The notes below the pieces were generated by a model. That model ran no database searches. It was not told where the DNA came from and saw only the letters and a program-made list of their open reading frames with translations. This document shows, one piece after another, positions 59,844-64,000 of a DNA stretch of 64,000 nt. The DNA comes from Gerris lacustris (Eukaryota; Arthropoda; Insecta; Hemiptera; Gerridae), in NCBI GenBank assembly GCA_951217055.1, contig OX578277.1, positions 58,524,173-58,588,172 of the forward strand, read 5' to 3'. A program made the position numbers and the translations under genes. The number at the start of each line of letters is the position of its first letter. Position 1 is the first letter of the stretch.

Positions 59844-60679
59844 GCTTCAAGCCACAATTCCATATCTTTTTTGCCAAAAGCAATGACTTGGTAGCTCAGA
59901 ACTGTGGCTTTTTTAAAAGTAAATCTACAATTTACTTTAAGATAAGTGAAAGCTAATATTTAAAAAAAAAGTTAACAAACTAACTAAACAATGATGTGAA
60001 CTTTAATTTTAAGAAAACAAAGTTTTTTTGTTCCTTTTTTTAAAAAAGAAAGCTATATAATTTTAATGATACTTTAAATCCAGTCAGCTGCTCTTTATTT
60101 GTAGGTAATTTTCTAAATGAATTTTTATTACATTTCATGTGTCAGGCTATGATACAAATTACTTGTAATTGAGTAATAATATTGTAATCATTTAAAAATA
60201 TATTGCAATAAGTAGAAAGATTCAGAAGGTTAACTTCTTGTATTATGATCCAAAATTAAGCGAGATGTTATAAGGCAGGCTGGTAGAATAAATGCATTTA
60301 GTCAAATTATATCATGAGCTCAAAACATCTTGGTAACTCTCCACAGAAAAATATTATTAGCAAAATATATATTCTACTCATATATGTATATTATATTATA
60401 ACATAAGATTTCATTTTAGGTGGTGTATAAATGCGAATAAGCAGCCTGATTAAATAATTATAAACTTACAGTTTGAGGAGGACATATGGCCATGGAGTAA
60501 TCAGGAATGCTAGAAGTGATATTTTTAGGTGATATATCATGGCCCATATATTGGTTGAGTGTAGGATAGACTGCCACTGAATTGGCAGGAGGAGCACTAG
60601 GTCCGATGCTCGAGTAGGCAGGTGGATCCTGTTGCCCTGGACCTGGGTAGTACTTGCTAACAGCATCCTTCAGCTGAGC
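55687..60679 (-). CDS. Sdcbp: Syntenin (tandem PDZ adaptor), 5' exon missing
   Basis: Exons 60679-60470, 58922-58827, 57460-57225, 56894-56631 and 55741-55687 join in phase to 286 codons plus stop; syntenin-1 has about 298. An N-terminal Pro/Tyr-rich region with a YPTL motif (related to the ALIX-binding LYPxL motifs) is followed by PDZ1 with binding loop VGIRV, PDZ2 with VGFQF, and a C-terminal tail MSNSLIKNLMSHSVPDI. Known syntenins bind syndecan tails and phosphoinositides at the membrane and act in trafficking and exosome formation. The frame is open in phase 0 at the acceptor before 60679, and the family start (MS.YPSLEDMKVD) was not found up to 64000, so exon 1 probably lies to the right. 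One intron carries a foldback MITE, another a SINE. Confidence 0.93.
56631..56894 (-). CDS. Sdcbp: Syntenin exon encoding PDZ2
   Basis: The acceptor CTTTGCAG precedes 56894 and the donor GTGAGT starts at 56630. It encodes FERNITLHKDSAGRVGFQF through NYELITS, the whole second PDZ domain. Confidence 0.92.
57008..57125. mobile_element. tRNA-related SINE copy in the intron between PDZ1 and PDZ2
   Basis: AAATTATAATTATTATTAAC, GGGAAACAGACAGTGAAAAATA and the tail CCGTAGTATGAAAACTACC match both outer blocks of the element at 4173-4395; the T-arm part has been deleted. It makes up over a third of this 330-base intron. Confidence 0.75.
57225..57460 (-). CDS. Sdcbp: Syntenin exon encoding PDZ1
   Basis: The acceptor GGTTTAG precedes 57460 and the donor GTTAGT starts at 57224. 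It encodes LILCKDNDGKVGIRV through NNISVIIRD. Confidence 0.92.
57927..58783. mobile_element. TAGGCCA-ended foldback MITE in a syntenin intron
   Basis: Ends TAGGCCAATATATA/TATATATTGGCCTA with ATT flanking both sides (57924-57926, 58784-58786). Arms of about 300 bases pair from GCTTACATTAATT to GGTTAGGATAACATAAAATT. Two frames of 77-78 codons on opposite strands are mirror translations of the arms, not genes. Internal words (CTACCAAAAGTT.TCC, GAGGTC.CAAA.TTGG) also occur at 49190-49230 in the 2.7 kb element, so they are one family. Confidence 0.8.
58827..58922 (-). CDS. Sdcbp: Syntenin linker exon
   Basis: The acceptor TTACTAG precedes 58922 and the donor GTGAGC starts at 58826. Exactly 32 codons (QLARPVFNNMIAPLSD to HVSNGIRE), in phase 0 at both ends. 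Confidence 0.9.
58923..60469. other. Syntenin intron, AT-rich
   Basis: It contains a poly-A run of about 26 (59818-59843) and other A/T tracts. No shared repeat or gene is recognised. Confidence 0.55.
60470..60679 (-). CDS. Sdcbp: Syntenin N-terminal exon (second coding exon)
   Basis: The acceptor TTGGCAG precedes 60679 and the donor GTAAGT starts at 60469. Seventy codons, AQLKDAVSKYYPGPGQQD through VYPTLNQYMG to MAICPPQT. Confidence 0.9.
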
Positions 60680-62607
60680 CTGCCAACAACACAAAAACAC
60701 TCATCATCAATTATAGGTAACAATTTCAAGTTTACATAACAAATATATGAAAGGTAACAAATATTTTTAAAGAAGCTATCCAACTCATATAAGGGGAGGA
60801 AATATCAAATATATATAGATTATATTTGCATAAAAATCACCATTTTTGCAGCTGGAGTGAGTCACTTCATAAGATTTAGGTCATGAAGCATGAGAAGGAT
60901 GGAACTCTTTTTGAAAAAAAAAACATCCTACCTAGTAGCCTTGGACAGGAACAGTATCACTCTATTTACATCTCTCAACAACAGCAGAGGGAGATTAATC
61001 CTGTTCTCATTCACCTTCTTTTATATCTTCGACCTCCACATAAACTTTTAGGTAATCTAAGTAGGTGGTAACTTTTTTTTAATCTAAGTAGTACAGGTGT
61101 ACTACTTAGATTAAAATAGGAATTTTGGATTATGAAAGCAACAACTTATCAAGTGATGAGTGGGTGGTTATAGAGCATGAATTGCTCCTGTTGAATCTTT
61201 GGAGTTTTAAATGATGTAACCAAAGAGATCTGTCAAGAAATTGGTAAAAGATTATGTGTTTAAGTATGGAAAGATGTGTTAAGTATGGAAGTGTCATCTA
61301 ACTGTTTAAAAACTTAAACTGATTTAAAGCTACTGTTACTATTTTTAAAAACTAAAAATAACCCTAGAGCTGCTAGTATTGTGTAGGTGAACATTCTATC
61401 TGAAACTTAGTTAGATGGAAGTGTAAGCCAGTGACATGGTGGGAACAGAGGAAGCTTGTGTATCATCTTTTCAAGATAGCAAAACAAAGCTGTGTGTACC
61501 TGCAAGCTCCCTGCCATATTAGCGGGTCTTTTTAAAAAAGACTTTAAAGAAAAGAAAGGTCTTTTCAAAACAGTCAATATTGAGATCACATTGGCTCTCC
61601 CTTTGATTTTCCCATGCTGTCAGAGTAAACACTGATGGTAAGACCATTATAGATAATTCATAGAAAAAAGAACAATAGTTCAAAGACCAGTTCACCTAAA
61701 TGAAATACTTTCCACATCTCTATTTAATTGTTTTCCAACTGAAAACCTAGATTGGTAAGAGCACTTTAAGAAAGAAAAATTCTTATTAAGATCTGTTGTG
61801 TAAATGAAAATTTATTTTAAATTACTTAGCCATTCTTATCAATCTAATAACTTGTTGATTAAACAGAAGCTTACACATTTAATTTTTTAGGATTACATTC
61901 ATTCAGTACATAATAAATGCACACTAAAATATTAGGTTAGTAAAACTGATTTATCCAAGTGACAAAAAGAACAGAACTATTTTTCTAAATGAATGATTGC
62001 ATTGTAAGAAACATTAAAAAGAGAGTAACATTTTTCAAATGGAATTCTCATATTCAAAGTCAAAAGTGCCCCTCCTATGCTTCCCCCCCCCCACTCCTTC
62101 CGTGGCCTCGGGTTTGAAGGGAACGTCTATTACCCAACATACCACGGAGCAAACAAATTCGCACCCTTCTCACTCTACCTTGCACCATAATAATAATAAT
62201 TTTAATTTCCCATTTATTGACGACAAGGGTTATCAAAAAGTACAGGTTTTATGCCGCTGACGAGCAAACGTTTCGCGCTCCGATTTATTGTAGTTAGTCA
62301 AAATAAGACCTCCAAACTTGCAGTTGCTTAACACCATGCCCAAATATTTGTGTCGTGGCTTGACTCTTCTGTTCTCCCCGACCAAATTAAGGCCTTTCTT
62401 CGTGACGAATTTAGTATAACTGATGCCATGATTTTAAAACTAACAACTTGATCACTCTTATGCTTCCTTCCACATTTCCATCTCTGAGGAACAATTTGAA
62501 AAAATCCTTAGTGCTGACTCCTGAAAGTTGTTTAATTTAACACTTTAACAAACGTTTAAATCTGTCTCTAATCTTTAAAACTCAGTCGAGCAGAATGAAT
62601 AGAAATG
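60680..62607. other. Syntenin first intron or intergenic DNA
   Basis: No first exon of syntenin is visible. A small inverted pair, AATCTAAGTAGTACAGGTGTACTACTTAGATT in effect, spans 61080-61113 with about 15-bp arms. The last few hundred bases (62080-62600) read like the decayed 5' part of the LINE that follows. Confidence 0.5.
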
Positions 62608-64000
62608 GGTCTAGTTATCCACTATCAAAACGTTTGTGGTCTTCGTACCAAAATACCTGAATATTATGAATTTGCTTGTACAAGCACTGCGGATATAATT
62701 GCATTAACTGAGATATGGCTTACCCCATCGCATCCTTCGACTTCCTATTTTTTTAATAAATTCATAGTTGAGAGGTAAGATCGGCGCAATGATTCAGTGG
62801 GACTATAAATTCTCTTCCTTCAGGCTGCAGCCTAATTATGCTGGGTGGTTTTAACTGCCCTAATGTAGACTGGGTTTGCGCCTAAAGAACCTTAATGGTC
62901 TTAATAGCAATAAATCTGATCAAGCTGAAGCTATTATTAATTTATGTCATTCATTAAACCTCAGTAATTTTAATGCAAATACCAACTCTTATGGAAAACT
63001 GATAGCCCTTATTATCTCAAATCTCAACTCTCTTAAGGTTCATAGACTAAATTAGCTGAAGACCAGTATCACCCAAGCCTTTCTAATACTATTCCTTCTC
63101 TCCATAGTCACCATGTTACTCAGTGGTATATACTCTTCCCTCTGGAACTCTGCTCTTATTGTTCCAGTCCATAAGAATAGTCCTCTTTCTTGCATTTGTA
63201 GCTACTGTCCAATCTCAACCTGCAATGTGTTTTCTAAAGTATTTGAGCTTGTAATTCTCTCCCACCTCACTCCTCATCAACACAGATTTTGCCCTAACCG
63301 ATCTACCACAACTAACCTTGAATCTTTTCTCTCTAATGTCGGTCCTATGGTCCGCTCAGGTCAACAAGTCGAAGCTGGCTACTTTAATTTTGTCAAAGAT
63401 TTTGACAGAGTTAACTATGGCATAATATTATCCAAATGAGAGGCCCTAAACTTCCATCCTTCTCTAATCACCTGGTTCCATTCCTATCTCTCTAATCCTA
63501 CCTGTAAAGTTCATATTAATCATAAATTTTCCAATTACTTGGTCCCCTTTTATTTAATATCTTCATTAATGATCTCAGCCGCAACATCTCCTCCGATGTT
63601 CCCCTTTTTGCAGACGATCTCCGAGTCCATAGGGCCATCACTTCTCCTTTGTCTTGTTCCATTCTCCAAGCTGACATAAATCATATATCTAGTTGGGCTG
63701 ATAATAATAATATGCAAGTCGCGAACTTGGAATCCTTCTTGACAATAAACTCACCTTTTCAGACCATACCAAATATATATTCTCCATACTCTTGGCCTCG
63801 TTTCCAATATCTGTTGTGGTTTGTCTCTTGATTGTTTTGTTTCCTTATATAAACCTATTGTACGTCCTTGTGTTGAATATGCTGTGCCCGTCTGGAATAA
63901 CCCAAATCAGACATAGTCCTCTCCTCAGTGTGAAAAAGTCTCCACTTTTTACTTATATGAAAATGGAAGTATGGTGATACCCTCCAAAACGTGATTCCGA
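62608..64000 (+). pseudogene. Non-LTR retrotransposon (Jockey/CR1-type), decayed, runs off the window
   Basis: Endonuclease fragments: VIHYQNVCGLRTKIPEYYEF (62617-62673), DIIALTEIWL (62691-62720) and GGFNCPNVDW (62840-62870). RT fragments: SLWNSALIVPVHKNSPLS (63137-63190), STCNVFSKVFELVILSHL (63220-63270), QHRFCPNRSTTTNLESF (63278-63330) and FADDLRVHRAITSP (63607-63648, the catalytic FADD), then RPCVEYAVPVWN (63860-63895). The order is right for a LINE ORF2, but stops, frameshifts and deletions break it throughout. Confidence 0.85.

Overview
The window is AT-rich, intron-containing animal DNA. Three protein-coding genes are interrupted and separated by a dense layer of eukaryotic transposons and microsatellites. 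The gene content (a sperm/cilia calcium sensor, syntenin, a C2H2 zinc-finger protein) and the repeat mix (piggyBac, hAT, Helitron, Jockey-type LINE, foldback MITEs, TA microsatellites, a 5S-rRNA-derived SINE) fit an arthropod, most likely an insect. I cannot fix the order from sequence alone.

Layout. Positions 1-1966 (+) hold a large exon of a 14-finger C2H2 protein; its start may lie further upstream. Positions 13458-24272 (-) hold a complete four-exon gene for a calaxin/EFCAB1-like EF-hand protein. I rebuilt it from splice sites and phases to 218 codons plus stop. Positions 55687-60679 (-) hold six exons of syntenin: N-terminal region, PDZ1, PDZ2 and C-terminal tail. Its first coding exon was not found and probably lies beyond the right edge. 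The other roughly 50 kb contains no host gene that I can support.

Transposons. Several insertions can be proved from the sequence. A 2.83 kb hAT element (27777-30602) has 16-bp inverted ends, a near-perfect 8-bp target duplication and a decayed ZMYM1-like transposase. A 5'-truncated Jockey-type LINE (39592-40113) is flanked by perfect 12-bp duplications. A 2.7 kb TIR element (46806-49512) splits an older 5S-derived repeat and carries a decayed Cys-rich protein. An internally deleted piggyBac relative (5570-7517), Helitron helicase fragments ending near a GC hairpin (34750-36018) and a second LINE running off the right edge (62608-64000) are also present.

Foreground for follow-up. (1) A repeat family of about 400 bp, three copies, joins two strong hairpins to the 5S rRNA internal promoter; one copy has a T7 terminator placed so that a hairpin RNA of about 105 nt is predicted. 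(2) Very long near-perfect palindromes (about 0.5-1.1 kb) occur at 12.0, 36.1, 41.8, 54.6 and 57.9 kb, one inside a syntenin intron. (3) Calaxin exon 2 sits between inverted copies of one repeat family. The genes do not form a shared pathway; their proximity looks incidental.
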